Assembly: GCF_009730915.1 (NCBI RefSeq)
Contig: NC_052474.1
Coordinates: 8,343,501-8,407,500 of the forward strand
DNA from: Dioscorea cayenensis subsp. rotundata
Taxonomy: Eukaryota > Streptophyta > Magnoliopsida > Dioscoreales > Dioscoreaceae
Direction: 5' to 3'
DNA length: 64,000 nucleotides
Both the position numbers and the translations under genes were made by a program. This document shows, in pieces, positions 11,184-24,492 of this stretch (position 1 is the first letter of the stretch; each line of letters opens with the position of its first letter). Below the pieces are notes generated by a model, which was given only the letters and a program-made list of their open reading frames with translations, was not told the origin of the DNA and ran no database searches.

Positions 11184-14100
11184 GTGAGATTTCGATCTTC
11201 TTCTTCTTCCGTCTTGGAAGATATCTTGCGATCCTCTATTTTCGTTTCTAGGTTTCATGGATTGCTGATCTATCTATTGTCTATCTGATTCTTGTTTTGA
11301 TCTTGCATCCGCATTGCTGGGCTTAATGCCATGCTTCTTTGGGGTGGAAAGTATTTGGTTGGGATTAGATCTGGTGCTTCTTTTATAAGGTTTCATGGTA
11401 GATTGATAACGGTGTTTTTGATCGGAATATTGGGCGTCGATTGATCTTTTAGGGATTGATCTTTTGTTTTTTTTCAATTTGTTTTGAAGGAGAGGGTGCT
11501 GATTGATTGATGAAATTATGAATACATTCTTAGAATTGCTCTCTGGTCAGATGGGGATTCGATGATGATTATCAGTAATTGATGGATTTTTACTGAATTT
11601 GAACTATAAATATTGGAGAAGTTGAAGCTATGAAAATTCTTTGCTTGCAAGGCTAGAACTTTAAATCTCTTGCATCGATGAAATGATGTAAATGTTGCGG
11701 AGTTCTTTTGAACCTGTGTAAGCTAATGAAAACACTATTAATGAGAAGCAGTATAATTGGAAAGTTAATTTAGTGTGAAGTTGAACTAGGAGCTAGCTAC
11801 TGCTTCATGCTTTCTTTCTCTCTTTTTTTCTTGTTTTGATGAAAAAACCTAAATTCACCCGGGAGGATTGGATTGATGTGTGATCATGAATCTTTAATCT
11901 GATGCGGGATCATTTATCTTGGTTTTCCTTATATGATAGTGATATTCTTGTATGAAACTAGATCAATGTATAATAAATACAAGATCCAATGCTTATTGGT
12001 TAGCTATCTTTAACATGGAGTGTATTCATTGAAATTAAAACCACGTGATTTTGAGAACAACATAATTCAGATTGTTAAATAGATCAAACATTGAAATGAT
12101 ATAGCTAGAAGGGAAATGGGGCTACGGTAATGAATCCTGAGTTGTGGTTGTGGTGCAGTGGAGCTGCAGAATGGATGTTATCTATCTATACTGTAGGTTC
12201 AACATGATCTTACCTATGTAATCGATAGTTATTCTATTTTTCTAAAACCCAAAACATCAATTCTTTAGGTGTCTTCCAGTATATTATTTTCATGTAGTCA
12301 TATGCCTGTAGAGTGAGAAAACGAATAGGTACCAGAGTAGATCTTTAGTCATAAGACACAAATTATTTCTTGTGCTCTCTTCATGTAAGAAGTTAGTGAG
12401 TTTATTGCTAGAAGCATGAAGTTTTATTGCTATGATATGTTCTCAGTAGCTTGGAGGTTGTCATTTCGGAGACCTATTCAATATCTGAGTGTTGGAGATT
12501 TATTCTTTGTTTTGGAAGCACTAGGCTATATGATATTATTTGATGTTCTCCCCTGATTTTTCCTGATAACTATTTAATGTCACGCATCAAGAGAAATGGT
12601 TGTAACTTGACTAAAGATTGTTGGGCTAGTTTATTACTATCTTTTTATCAGTATTTATTTGCATGGTTGGGTGGTGTTACACAGCAATTTGGTTTGTGTA
12701 ATCACAAGGTCAGAGTCAAATTATTTTTAAAATTAAATCCTCTGGGATGTTTTAAAGGAAGGTGCAGATAAAAAATATGATTTCTTATGCCTAAATGTTA
12801 TTGTTCATTATTGATAGTAGTAAATGTTGTTCATTCTTGGGGGTAGTTTTCTTCCCATAGAAGTAGAGGTAATGTGTGAAACAAGTTATGTTTAACTTTG
12901 GTTAAATTTTGATTAATGACAACCATAAAAGTGGTGCATGCATGCTGGATTGCAAGTGGTATTTAAAATATCTTGTGAAACTCGTGACAACTTTATGTGC
13001 ATTAATGCATGTGTGTTTATGGAAGAAAGAGTGATCGCACTAACGAATGTCAATCTTGCATGAATGCAAAGAACATGGTACATACTACATAAGATAAATA
13101 TGAGGCCCAAACTGAGAAGTGTCGCACCCCTTGAAATGAGTGCATTTACATTACACCTCCTTCAGTGGTTGTCAAAGCTCTAAGCTCTGAGTGAACCTGA
13201 AATAGGCCATGGATGTGGATCTACCATTTTTGCCATAAACATCAAGATTTTGTTTAAACGTTTTGCAAAAGAAATGATTTAAATGCGTTATGAGGTGAAG
13301 GATAATTTTCTATTGATAGGATTTCTGCATGACAACATTTTTGTTCAAAATCAATGATGTTTAGTTTGATTACAGAGTTACTGTCATTCTTGTTGAGCCC
13401 AAAAGTCAAAACCAACACTAAGGAAGGGAAAGTCTCCTACAATTAGTATTTTAGCATATATGCCATCGGGTTTCAATCAGTGTTGGGTAATTTGAATTGA
13501 TAAGTGGCTGCATTCATCTTCTGCACTGTTCTTGGTTGTGAAAAATGAGATGCTCATTGCATTTTAATGATGCTACTTATTCTGAGTATCTGTTTTCTGG
13601 TTCTTATCATCATTTGGGTCCTAATGAAAATACCCATCTTAATTGGCAATATTTATAAATTGATACTGCAAACATTTATGTTAGACAATTGATGTTATGG
13701 ATTTGTCAAGAAATTACCTTAAAATATCAGGATTGTATTTGCAAACATATATTCAGGATGACTCTTTGTGTGCTTTATTTGAATTTATTAATGTTTGCAA
13801 TGCTAAACCTGGAAGATGGTGACTGATGAACCAAATTTATGGAAAGGAATTGCTGAAACTTTTACCCATATCTTTGGGGAATGCAAATTGTATTAGAAAC
13901 TTAGGAACACAAGGTGATTTTTTAAGATTTAAATTCTTTACACTAAACACCAACGTAAGAATCCCTGTCGTCTTATCCATATCTTCAAGTAGTTAAAATG
14001 GTAAAACGAGAGGACATGGGTAATTTCTTTTTCAGTGATTTTCCTGTAACTTTTCTCATGTATTTGTTGGAATGGGACCTTTCTCTCCTTTTAGCCTGTG

Positions 14101-14243
14101 GCATGAAACAATAATTATTCCCTGGAAAAATATAGACTTAGATTATGCCTTTAAGTCATGTTCTATTGTTTCAAACTGATGGAAGGAATAGAAAATTTGA
14201 ATGCACATTTTCTACTGCAGCTTGCATATTGAATCACCACATT

Positions 14244-15542
14244 ATGTCGGACATAAAAGCAACTGATCCCAATGAGCTAGTGCATGAAGATAAAATTGTA
14301 GCTGAAGAGCAGGTTGAGGGGGATGCCTCTCAGGAAGGTTCAGAAATGGTGGAGCCAAATGAGGGGAATGCTATGCCATCCTCTGAACAAGAGGTTGTAT
14401 TTTGCTCCCTTCGTTTTATTGTATAGGTCTGCATGTGAAACAGGAAGAACATCCATAAAATCTATTTGGTTATGAAATATTTTGTAGTTTCTAATTAATC
14501 TTGTATAAGTATTTCCAGCTACTCTAATTTGACAAAAGCATAATCTGCATTGAAATACCTTTTTCAGTAACACTCATAAGAAGTGTTGCCTTTATTTCAG
14601 GAGGAAGTGATCAAGAAGAAATATGGGGGGATTATACCCAAAAAACCACCACTTATATCCAAGGTGAGACAATAATTCTAAGAGGAACTCCTCTAAGAAA
14701 AAGTAGTAAGAAGGTTAGCATTCCTTTCATGGGCCACTGAATGATAAGTTTTGACTTTTTAATTTTTCTTTTAACCATACACCTATCATGTCTTATCCTG
14801 CAGCTCATTAATCTCAAAGCGATCCATATATAGTATGATGGTCCTTTTCTTAATATTTTCTAGGAGAAATTTCTCTTGGAATTTTTTAACGCTGTTCCTC
14901 ACATCATTCTGGAGCCATCAGTGTTATTCTTCTCATGTTACTTACTATTAACAATAATGAAAGTCTTGTTTCCTCAGGATCATGAGCGAGCTTTCTTTGA
15001 CTCTGCTGATTGGGCTTTAGGAAAGGTATTCCATACTTGTGAATCCTGCTTAAAAAGTGTGCTTGTCGCACAGATGAATTGTCATCATGTATTATGAATT
15101 TATTTTTATCTATATTTATATTTCGTTATTTCTTATCTGACAGCAAGGAGTTGCAAAGCCAAAGGGACCTCTTGAGGCACTCAGGCCTAAATTGCAGGTA
15201 TTTTGACTGTTTCTTCATGGTTCCACCTGATTACAAGGATGTTGAACCTGGCTCCTATTTCATTGCCTATATGTTAAAAGTAAAACTCTCTCACACACAC
15301 AAGTACAAATACACATGTTCAATCGGCTTAACTTGCTTTTGTATATCATTCATTCAGCCCACTCAGCAGCAAGTGCGCTCCCGCCGCTCAGCTTATGCGT
15401 CAACCGAGACCGATGGTATTACTATTTTCAGTTTGCCTGCCTAACTCCCGTTAATGGCCAACCGAGTTTGTTAATTTCCTTTTGCTCCTTTGTTTCAGAG
15501 GCAGAGAATGCAGCTCCTGAGGATGCGGCCAACAAAGAATAA
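14244..15542 (+). CDS. Endosulfine/ARPP-19 family protein (PP2A-B55 inhibitor type)
   Basis: Six coding exons join in frame: 14244-14393, 14601-14663, 14978-15025, 15144-15197, 15358-15415 and 15499-15542, giving 138 aa. The central core is KKKYGGIIPKKPPLISK, then DHERAFFDSADWALGK, then KPKGPLEALRPKLQ. FDSADW (Ser80) is the plant form of the animal FDSGDY site, which Greatwall-type kinase phosphorylates to turn the protein into a PP2A-B55 inhibitor (family knowledge). The N-terminus (1-50) is acidic and the C-terminus (RSRRSAYAS, then Ala/Glu-rich) is low-complexity, so the protein is probably largely disordered. The ATG is 23 nt into exon 2. No defects are seen. The 3' UTR probably reaches about 15820. 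Confidence 0.93.
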
Positions 15543-15849
15543 TTTCACATTTGAGGACATGATCAGATGATGACTTTTGATGTGCGGCCTGTTATTCTTG
15601 TTGTTTCTCCTATTGAAGGTGTGACTGGTTCATCTTAATAAGGAGACAATTGAGGTTACTTGACTTACCAGCATGCCGAGGTTATTCCCGTCTTCTTTCT
15701 TGAACTTGGAGAGTGTAATTTTTCAAAGGAGGATTGTGTATTTATTGTGGATGTTCAGCTTATTTCCATACATGTCATGAACTCAGAAATTATTGCATTT
15801 CCTTTGTTTTAAAGAGTATTTTCTAAAATGAATCCATTCAATTCTGTGG

Positions 15850-16899
15850 AAACACCATTTTTATTTAGGCCAGTAAACCATGAGTCTGCATGCAAGTTAT
15901 CATATAATTTATCAAAAAAGATTTATACACAAATATATAATCTAGGCTCTATAGAAATAAATCTGTAATGAAATGATTTCCATATTTTATTTACTCTTTC
16001 TCTTAAACAAAGAGAGAACTAAACTAGAGTATTTCTCTTTCCCGCTGCTTTTTCTTGCTATTTTTAACAGTAATCATTTCATTCCATTTGGATCAGACTT
16101 TGCCGAAATGAATAGGTTCATTGTTATAGTATTATTTATTTGTTTTTAATGTACTCTTTAAAAAAATAATAATAATAAAATACTCAAACATATATGTAAA
16201 AATAATTCCTGCATGGACTGGGTTCAGTGCACTAGTGCTAAGGTATCAAGCATATCACATGAGAATGAGATCAGACTGGGTTCAATGAACTAGTCACAAG
16301 TGATCAAACATCATAAGATACTTACATTTTTACAACACTTCTAAAATTACAAATTCATAAGTTCATTCTTATAATTTAAAGCAATGGTAACTAGTTTTGT
16401 CTCTCAACTTTAAAGCATATTCATTTTTAAAACCTTTTTTTTTCCCCTTATATATACACACACATGATTTCGATGGCTCTAGAAGCTTAACGATAATAAT
16501 ATTAATAAATTTTTTTTAAAAAAAAGGCAGTAGAGTGTAGAGAGTGTAAGGAAACCAAGGTGAAGATTGGGAGACAACATCTGACGGGCCCATTCCTCAG
16601 AGACAGAGTTGTGATTCCATTAATTGGACACGGGTGGACCAAACACAATTGATTTTTTTTATTTTTATTTTTTTTAAAAAAAAACAAACAACGAGCATCT
16701 CTAAATCAGAGTTAATTACAAATGTAAAACATACTTGTAAACTCAACAATATTTTGTCTTCACTTTACGTAAATTTTAATATTGTGACTCTTTTAAAATG
16801 AGAATCTTACGCAAAAAATCCAGTACCAGTAAATCAAGCAATCGTTAATTTTCTTTCTTTTTATTCGTTTTTATTTTTTAATATTTATTTTAATTTATT
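15850..16899. other. AT-rich intergenic DNA
   Basis: AT-rich spacer after the endosulfine gene. It contains a short direct repeat: GACTGGGTTCA followed by ACTAGT at 16216-16235 and again at about 16273-16295. I see nothing gene-like. Confidence 0.5.
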
Positions 16900-17455
16900 T
16901 TAAAACTAGTTACTTCAAGGAATATTACTAATAATATAATGGAGGCTTGGGGGCCCAACCTAAGCAGAACACCCATTACTGGGCCGGCATTACACCCCAG
17001 TGCGCCAAATAATCCAACAGGTCGTGGGTGGTTTGATCCGGGGGTCGCACCGAGCCACGCCTCGATCACTGTTCCTGGCAGTCCTTGATCACATGCGCGA
17101 GAGCTCGGGCGCGCGCTGGGAGTGTGATCTTGGGAGCATAAACTCGGAGGGGAAGGGTGCAAAGGCAAAGGCAAGTGTGCAGGCCAGGCGGGGCGGTGCA
17201 GTGCAGTGCAGGGCAACAGCAGTCAACAGTCAGCAGTGGTTGTGGGTTTAGTAATTAATTAGTAGTAAACGCTGCTCATGTGCACACATGTGCTCTTCTT
17301 CACTTCACTTCACTCCACTCCACTCCATCCTTCTTTGCTTTTTGTTCCCCTTCTTCTTAGCTTCTTCTTTTTGTTTTTTTGGTCTCTACTTATCTACTTT
17401 TAACTTCTTTGCCTTCCCTCTCTCATTTATTAAGCTTCCTTTAATTTCCTTCTTT
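16900..17455 (+). promoter_or_regulatory. Promoter/leader-like GC- then CT-rich island cut by the gap
   Basis: A sudden GC-rich block (16940-17230, with GCGCGCGC-type runs and repeated GTGCAGTGCAG) is followed by a long CT-rich plus-strand stretch (17295-17455, repeats of CACTT and CACTC). This is the usual look of a plant core promoter and 5' leader. The gap starts at 17456, so any gene it serves is not visible. Confidence 0.4.
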
Positions 17456-18455
17456 NNNNNNNNNNNNNNNNNNNNNNNNNNNNNNNNNNNNNNNNNNNNN
17501 NNNNNNNNNNNNNNNNNNNNNNNNNNNNNNNNNNNNNNNNNNNNNNNNNNNNNNNNNNNNNNNNNNNNNNNNNNNNNNNNNNNNNNNNNNNNNNNNNNNN
17601 NNNNNNNNNNNNNNNNNNNNNNNNNNNNNNNNNNNNNNNNNNNNNNNNNNNNNNNNNNNNNNNNNNNNNNNNNNNNNNNNNNNNNNNNNNNNNNNNNNNN
17701 NNNNNNNNNNNNNNNNNNNNNNNNNNNNNNNNNNNNNNNNNNNNNNNNNNNNNNNNNNNNNNNNNNNNNNNNNNNNNNNNNNNNNNNNNNNNNNNNNNNN
17801 NNNNNNNNNNNNNNNNNNNNNNNNNNNNNNNNNNNNNNNNNNNNNNNNNNNNNNNNNNNNNNNNNNNNNNNNNNNNNNNNNNNNNNNNNNNNNNNNNNNN
17901 NNNNNNNNNNNNNNNNNNNNNNNNNNNNNNNNNNNNNNNNNNNNNNNNNNNNNNNNNNNNNNNNNNNNNNNNNNNNNNNNNNNNNNNNNNNNNNNNNNNN
18001 NNNNNNNNNNNNNNNNNNNNNNNNNNNNNNNNNNNNNNNNNNNNNNNNNNNNNNNNNNNNNNNNNNNNNNNNNNNNNNNNNNNNNNNNNNNNNNNNNNNN
18101 NNNNNNNNNNNNNNNNNNNNNNNNNNNNNNNNNNNNNNNNNNNNNNNNNNNNNNNNNNNNNNNNNNNNNNNNNNNNNNNNNNNNNNNNNNNNNNNNNNNN
18201 NNNNNNNNNNNNNNNNNNNNNNNNNNNNNNNNNNNNNNNNNNNNNNNNNNNNNNNNNNNNNNNNNNNNNNNNNNNNNNNNNNNNNNNNNNNNNNNNNNNN
18301 NNNNNNNNNNNNNNNNNNNNNNNNNNNNNNNNNNNNNNNNNNNNNNNNNNNNNNNNNNNNNNNNNNNNNNNNNNNNNNNNNNNNNNNNNNNNNNNNNNNN
18401 NNNNNNNNNNNNNNNNNNNNNNNNNNNNNNNNNNNNNNNNNNNNNNNNNNNNNNN
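17456..18455. other. Assembly gap of exactly 1000 N
   Basis: 1000 consecutive N, a placeholder of arbitrary length. Sequence on the right begins inside a Ty3/gypsy pol, so the 5' part of that element and the gene expected on the left are probably in the gap. Confidence 0.99.
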
Positions 18456-18532
18456 CTTCCTAGAAGAAAACTTTCTTGACAGTCACCAGGGAATTCGAGG
18501 CTGAGGTTAAAGAGACGAGGTGAGTCCATGCC

Positions 18533-21210
18533 TTGGTTGTGAAGCCAATATTAATGACTGGTGAAATTCAGGAAGAAGCACAACCTAAATTGGTGCGTTC
18601 CTTACTTCAAGAATTTAAGGACTTAATGCCAGGGGAGATACCAAATGGATTACCGCCTATGCGTGATATACAACACCGCATAGATTTGATTCCAGGGGCC
18701 AATTTACAAAACTTATCTCATTATAGAATGAATCCGAAAGAGAGTGAGATCTTGAAATAGAAGGTAGAAGAGTTACTACAAAATGGTCATATCCAGGAAA
18801 GCATGAGCCCTTGTGTTGTGCCAGCATTATTGACGGCAAAGAAAGATGGGAGTTGGAGGATGTGTATTGCTAGAAGGGCTATAAATAAAATTATTGTAGG
18901 GTACAAATTCCCTATTCCAAGACTGGATGACATGCTCGATAGATTATATGGGGCAAAGTGGTTTTCCAAACTTGACTTGAAGAATGGGTACCATCATATT
19001 CGAATTAGGCCTGGTAATGAATGGAAGATAGCTTTCATGACAAAGGAGGGGTTGTATGAATAGCTGGTAATGCCATTTGGATTGTCTAATGCCCCAAGCA
19101 CATTCATGAGGTTGATGAATCAGGTATTGAAACATTTTATTGGGAAATTTATGGTGGTATATTTTGATAATATCTTGATATATAGTCAGTCTGAGGAAAA
19201 CCACATATTGCATTTGAGGGAGGTATTGATTGCCTTGCAGGAGAATAAGCTATATATTAATTTTAAGAAATGCAGTTTTATGGCAACGAACTGTTACTCT
19301 TGGGATACGTGATATTTACTGATGGAATACAGGTTGATGAGGTTAAAGTTAAGGTGATTCGAGACTGGGCTGCACTAATAAATGTGTCAGAACTTCGCAG
19401 TTTTCATGGGTTAGCAAATTTTTATCAGAGATTCATCAAGAACTTTAGTACAATTACAGCCCCAATGACAGAATGGTTAAAGAAAGGTAAATTTCAGTGG
19501 AGTAAGGAGACAGATAATAGTTTTACACTCTTGAAGGAGAATCTGTGTACTGCTCCAATTCTTGCACTCCCAAATTTTGAGAAGCTGTTTGAAGTTGATT
19601 GTGATGCAAGTGTAGTTGAAATTGGTGCTGTTTTATCCCAAGAAAAAAGGCACTGGTATTTTTCAGTAAAAAGCTCAGTGATACCAGAAGGCAGTGGAGC
19701 ACATATGATAAAGAATTTTATTCTGTGGTATGTGCTCTTAAAACTTGGGAACATTATTTAATTGGTAAAGAGTTTGTGCTATACTCAGATCACGAAGCAT
19801 AGAAATATTTAAATAGCCAGAAGTAAGTTAGTAGTGATATGCATGCCAGGTGGATTAAGTTTTTACAAAAGTTCCCTTTTAAATTACAACACAAATCAGG
19901 TGTACATAAAGTAGCAGATGCTTTGAGTAAGCGAGCTATTTGATTAGTTACCCTAAGTAATGAGATTGTAGGCTTTGAGCAAATAAAGGGGACTTATGAG
20001 GATGATGAAGATTTTGCTGAAGTGTGGAAGAAGGTGTCGCACAATGAGTCTATTGATCTCTTTCATATAAATGATGGATATTTGATGCATGAAAATTAGT
20101 TGTGTTTGCCTAGAACTTCCCTACGAGAGAAGGTTACCGAAGATTTGCATGGAGGAGCTTTGGCAGGGCTATTTAGGGTGTGATAAGACAATTGCATCAG
20201 TTAAATAAAAGTTTTATTGGACACAACTTCGAAGGGATGTAACCAAATTTGTTGATAGATGTTTTATCTACAAGAGAACAAAAGGACATACTAAAAATAC
20301 TGGGTTATACATGCCTCTTCCAGTACCTGAAAATATTTGGGAAGACCTATCTATGGACTTTGTTTCGAGATTGCCTAAATCTCAGAGAAGTGTCGATTCA
20401 GTATTTGTAATGGTTGATAGATTTTCAAAAATGGCACATTTTATTCGTTGTAAGAAGACTTCAGATGCAGTTGGGGTGGCCAAATTATTTTTCGGAGAAG
20501 TTGTCCGTTTGCATGGAGTTCCCAAGACAATCACTTCTAATAGGGATAGTAAATTTCTTGGGCATTTTTGGCGTACCTTATGGAGAATGTTTAACTCCTC
20601 TTTAAATTTTAGTAGCACTGCTCAGCCATAGACAGATGGTCAGACTAAAGTTGTCAATAAAATTCTTGGTAATCTGATTCGTAGTATTTGTGCAGATAAA
20701 CCAAAGCACTAAGATTTGGCATTACCACAAGCAGAGTTTGCTTATAACAATGCAGTTCATAGCTCTATAGGCAAGTCTCCATTTTCAATTGTGTACACTA
20801 AACCACCGCAACACACTCTTGACTTGATCAAACTTCTGAAGTGTGGTATTTCTAGCACTAAAGTTAAGCATATGGCAGAACAGGTTGTGGAAATACACAA
20901 GGAAGTCAAACGGAGGTTGGAAGATGCAAATAAGAGATATAAGAAAAGCAGTTGACAAGCATAGGAGACATGAGAGCTTTCAAGTTGGGGATCAAGTTAT
21001 GGTGTTTCTGCGTAAAGAGAGGTTTCCAGTTGGGACTCACAACAAACTACAACCTAAAAATTAATGAAAATCCTATGTGGTTGTTCTTCCTGATAGTATG
21101 GGAATTTCCAAAACCTTCAATGTTGCAGATTTATCCATGTTCTGTGATTCAAAAGCTCCTTTGTACTCTGATATTCACTCGAGGACGAGTTTTTCCCAAG
21201 TGGAGGAGAC
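18533..21210 (+). pseudogene. Ty3/gypsy pol pseudogene (RT - RNase H - integrase)
   Basis: RT lies at about 18800-19330 ([32 protein letters not shown]). The catalytic YFDD is YFDN here. RNase H is at 19560-19940 (DCDAS, YSDHEA, DALSKR). The integrase zinc-binding end is near 20120-20290, with CFICKRTKG but with the His pair damaged. The integrase core is at 20311-20930 ([26 protein letters not shown]). In-frame stops are seen at 18758 (TAG), 19062 (TAG replacing Trp) and 20629 (TAG), with frame changes near 19300, 19680, 20170 and 20950. It cannot encode a working polyprotein. Confidence 0.9.
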
Positions 21211-21466
21211 TGATGCAGACTAAAGCAAGATATTTACTTTTATAGCATTTTATTAAGTCTTATTTATGTTTTATTTTATTTCTTTTAATTTTGTTTATTC
21301 TTAGGGATCTTTTTACATTCTAGGGTTTTTTTAGGGTTTCTATTATTATAAATGCTTGTAACTTTGAAGCAATGAAGGTATCGAATAATTTCCCCAAAAA
21401 AAAAAATAAGTTCTCTTTTTCTATTGATCAGTGTATCCGCTGAGTTAATAACTCACTGTTTTATCA
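21211..21466 (+). repeat. 3' LTR of the gypsy element
   Basis: Starts TGATGCAGAC right after the purine tract and ends TTTTATCA; the ends TGAT/ATCA are inverted. TATAAATG is near 21348. The 5' partner is not in the sequence, so the right border is inferred from the end motif alone. Confidence 0.5.
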
Positions 21467-21644
21467 CATGATACAAAGCTTGAAGTTTGTTTCGCCTCAG
21501 GTTACCAGATCCTATATTGGAGTTTTTCTAGTCAGGTGATAAACTATTATTTCCTTCTATGTTTGATCACATTGAATGAATCAACAATGAATCTACACTC
21601 CTTCAAATCTGTAATGGATTGTGTATACCTAAGTTCATTTTATT

Positions 21645-21811
21645 GAAAACTCAGTATAAATTGTCAGCGTTGCATTGCATATAATTGTGTTGGTTTGACA
21701 GAAAATTGGTGTAAATTTGCAGCAATGCAAAGCATATAACTGTGTTATTTTTTGAGAAAACTAGTGTAAATTATCAACAATATATTGTATATAATTGTGA
21801 TAGTTTTATAG
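21645..21811 (+). repeat. Three tandem copies of a 55-56 bp unit
   Basis: Copies start at 21645, 21701 and 21756, each beginning GAAAA(C/T)T. They contain TGTAAATT..., then GCATATAA(T/C)TGTG. Identity is roughly 75 percent by eye. Confidence 0.75.
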
Positions 21812-22157
21812 AATACTCAAGTGATTGATTTGGTAACATGATTTCTGCAAAGCTGGTGCAATTCCAATTTCCCTTTCCCCCCATGAAAAATAAACATTTC
21901 TAAAAAGACGAAATAAACAAGTTTAAGACTTATTTTATTTATATCTTTTAATAGATTGTTTGGTAAGGTAAATTCTTACCTTAGGGAAGGACCCATTTTT
22001 TTCTCGAGCAAATAAAAAACTAGAAACCTCAAACAAAACAAAAGGACCCTTTAGACTTAAAATATAATAGAAAAGTAATATAATTTATTTTCAGTCCCGA
22101 AACAAAAAAAAATATAAGATATTACAAATCTTATTTGATGATGGTTAAATGTTTTTT

Positions 22158-22330
22158 TGTATTTTCATGAAAATTTAGCAGAATAGTGATATGGCAAACA
22201 CATTATTCTTAAGTGTTTTTTTGTATTTTATGTTTGGATTGATTAATGCATAATTGTTTATATATGTTTGGATTGTGTATTTTCATGAAAATTTAGCAGA
22301 ATAGTGCTTTTCTATATTTTCATGAAAAGC
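22158..22330. repeat. Direct repeat of 31 bp and an AAGCACTTTT-type hairpin
   Basis: The block TTTTCATGAAAATTTAGCAG occurs near 22162 and 22280. Next to the second copy, AGTGCTTTTC (22303-22312) is inverted to GAAAAGCACT (22325-22334), a small hairpin motif frequent in plant MITEs. Element borders are not defined. Confidence 0.5.
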
Positions 22331-22339
22331 ACTCTCAAA

Positions 22340-23381
22340 AGAAAAAGTGTGTTCACAGAATTTAAAAAAAAACATTTTTTTTTCTAAAAGTGCTTTTACA
22401 GAAAGTAAGATTATATCTTATTATTACCAAAATGCCCTTTATATGTACTCTTTGTGCTATATAATCTTGCTATATTGCATAATAAATGTAAATTATCCAC
22501 TTTGCTTGTCCAACATTTATTATATTAATCCTGTTCCATTATGGCATCTAAAACTAGTTTATTGCAGTTCATGTTAGCCAACCATCCAGATGGTGTTCCG
22601 TTATCTTGCTTCTAAGAAAAATATAGCATGCTGTCGATGTTTAGATGTTTATTTAATTAATACATTTAAGTTTCTGCTTAATGCCGATTAACATAAACCG
22701 GTCAAATTAATTATCTCAAAATCTACACAACCAAATATATGAAAAACGAAGAAGAAAAACTGTATTATTTACACACACCCACAAAAAAATAGAGATTTTA
22801 TTTAACAAACACCAATCAATTGAAGTACTGAAGGCAGGCATTCAAACTCAAACCTTCATACAAACAAGTTGACTGCTATGAAAACAAAAGCTCGGTGCCC
22901 AAAATGAGAGGCTGAGAAAATAAAAGGCTGGAAAAATCACTTCTCGTTGCGAACAGTGAGGTTGGTGGTTGAGAAAGATCGACAGCTGAGCGATGGGAAA
23001 CATAGATAATAGTGGCTCAAACCTAATAAAAAAAAGGCATAGTTTGTAATTATAGAAATCTTAGAAGGGTAAAATCGTTAAAAAAAACAATTAACCCTCC
23101 CCAGCCAACCATTTTTGGTGGGTTGATGAATGGAGAGAAATTGGTTGATCCATGTGTTACCCATTCACCATTTTAATGGGACACTAGTCCGGTTATCATT
23201 ATTTATTTAATTTATTATTTTTTAAAATGAGCATAATCAATCATTAATTTTTTTAATAAAATAAAATCATAAATTATCATGTCATGCATTAGAAATTTGG
23301 AGGGGGTGTTTATATAATTCAACTATTTGAAGGGTATATATGCAAACATAGGTCAATTACGGAATAATCCTTCTCTGGTAA
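22340..23381 (+). other. Intergenic DNA; ancestral upstream region of the PRKCSH-like gene
   Basis: AT-rich, no coding evidence. Because the 2.5-kb hAT element at 23390 sits in what was contiguous 5' flank (shown by its 8-bp target duplication), the last few hundred bases here are probably the original promoter region of the gene at 25961. Confidence 0.5.
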
Positions 23382-23847
23382 GTCAAGAGTAGAGGGGGGC
23401 ACGGGCCGGTTAACCGGGCCTGCCGGGTCCGACTTGGAACCGGCTCGGCCAACACTGTCGGACCGGCGAGCCGGGTTGACCCGGTGAACCTGGCGGTTCC
23501 GGGCCACCCGAAACCTGACCCTGACCCGGACCTGGCCCGGGCCACTCCCCCAAACCGGCGGCCGGGCCGAAACCCGCCATTCCGGGTCGGCCCACCGGGT
23601 TTTGTTTTAATTTTTAATTTTAAAAAATTTAACTATGAAATATAATTTAAAAATAATTTAAAATAAATAAAACTCAAATAGAATGGTTAGGATGACCATC
23701 ACTCCTTTTATATGTAAATATTAGATTCATAAAATAGCCGATGTGGGACTAAATGTCAATAACTTAAGATTTATGTATTAATTATATATTTTTGTAAAGA
23801 AGCCATTCCTATAAATTATTTATAGGTGGGTTGGCTCAAGTAAGCCC

Positions 23848-24492
23848 GTTTGGATTGCGGAATAGGAATGAGAATAGGGGGAATAAGAAAAGGATATGAA
23901 TGTGAATATGAATAAGGAGAATGTGAATAATGTGTTTGGATTGAGGGAATAAGGATTGGGAATAGAAATAGTAAAAAGGTAAGATGTAGTAAAATTACAT
24001 CAATACTCTTATAGGTAAATGGTATGATATTATATAAAATAATGGATTATGTTTAATGATAAATATTTACCATTATTTATTATTAATTATTTATAATATA
24101 AATATATATTTCAATATATTATAATTTTATAATTAATCTTAATAATTTATTTAACTATTATATATTTATTAAATTAGTTAATATCATTAAATATGTTTAA
24201 TTAAGTTAATTTCATTTATTGATTTTGATTTAATTTCTCAAAATAATTTAATTAAATTATTTAATAAGTAAAGCTAAATATATAAATATGTAATTATATA
24301 TGCTAGGGGTAAATTAGTAATTTTATAGCTAAGGCATACTTCTCCCCCCATTTTTGGGTGGAATAGGATACCTCTCATAGGAGTAATCTTTTTCCCATGC
24401 ATGGAGGCAACTCATGCCTTTCCTGGTTACCAAACAAGGGCTTGGGAATGAGATTACCATTCCCAAGCCCTCAATCCATGATCCAAATGTAA
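23848..24492. mobile_element. MITE-like element nested in the hAT
   Basis: Left end GTTTGGATTGCGGAATAGGA and right end, inverted, TTTGGATCATGGATTGAGGG; a further internal copy (GTTTGGATTGAGGGAATAAG) is at 23933. Both flanks repeat AATGAGA/GGGAATG motifs. AT-rich core. Target duplication is uncertain (possibly TAA). Confidence 0.5.

Larger units (their letters stand above)
18456..21466 (+). mobile_element. Ty3/gypsy retrotransposon, 5'-truncated by the gap, inactive
   Basis: Pol (RT, RNase H, integrase) is followed by a purine-rich tract (AGTGGAGGAGAC at 21199-21210) and a 256-bp 3' LTR (21211-21466). LTR, gag and protease of the 5' part are missing or in the gap. The RT style ([20 protein letters not shown]) is like plant chromoviruses; clade assignment is inference. 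Confidence 0.85.

Noticed and set aside
17288..18529. ORFs of 391 and 362 codons spanning the gap
   Set aside because: They consist almost entirely of N.
21467..21490. GATACAAAGCTTGAAG after the gypsy 3' LTR as a primer binding site of a second element
   Set aside because: It only loosely resembles GGTATCAGAGC and no internal coding region follows.
23319..23595. Gly/Pro/Arg-rich minus-strand ORFs
   Set aside because: They arise from the CCGGGCC-rich subterminal repeats of the hAT element.
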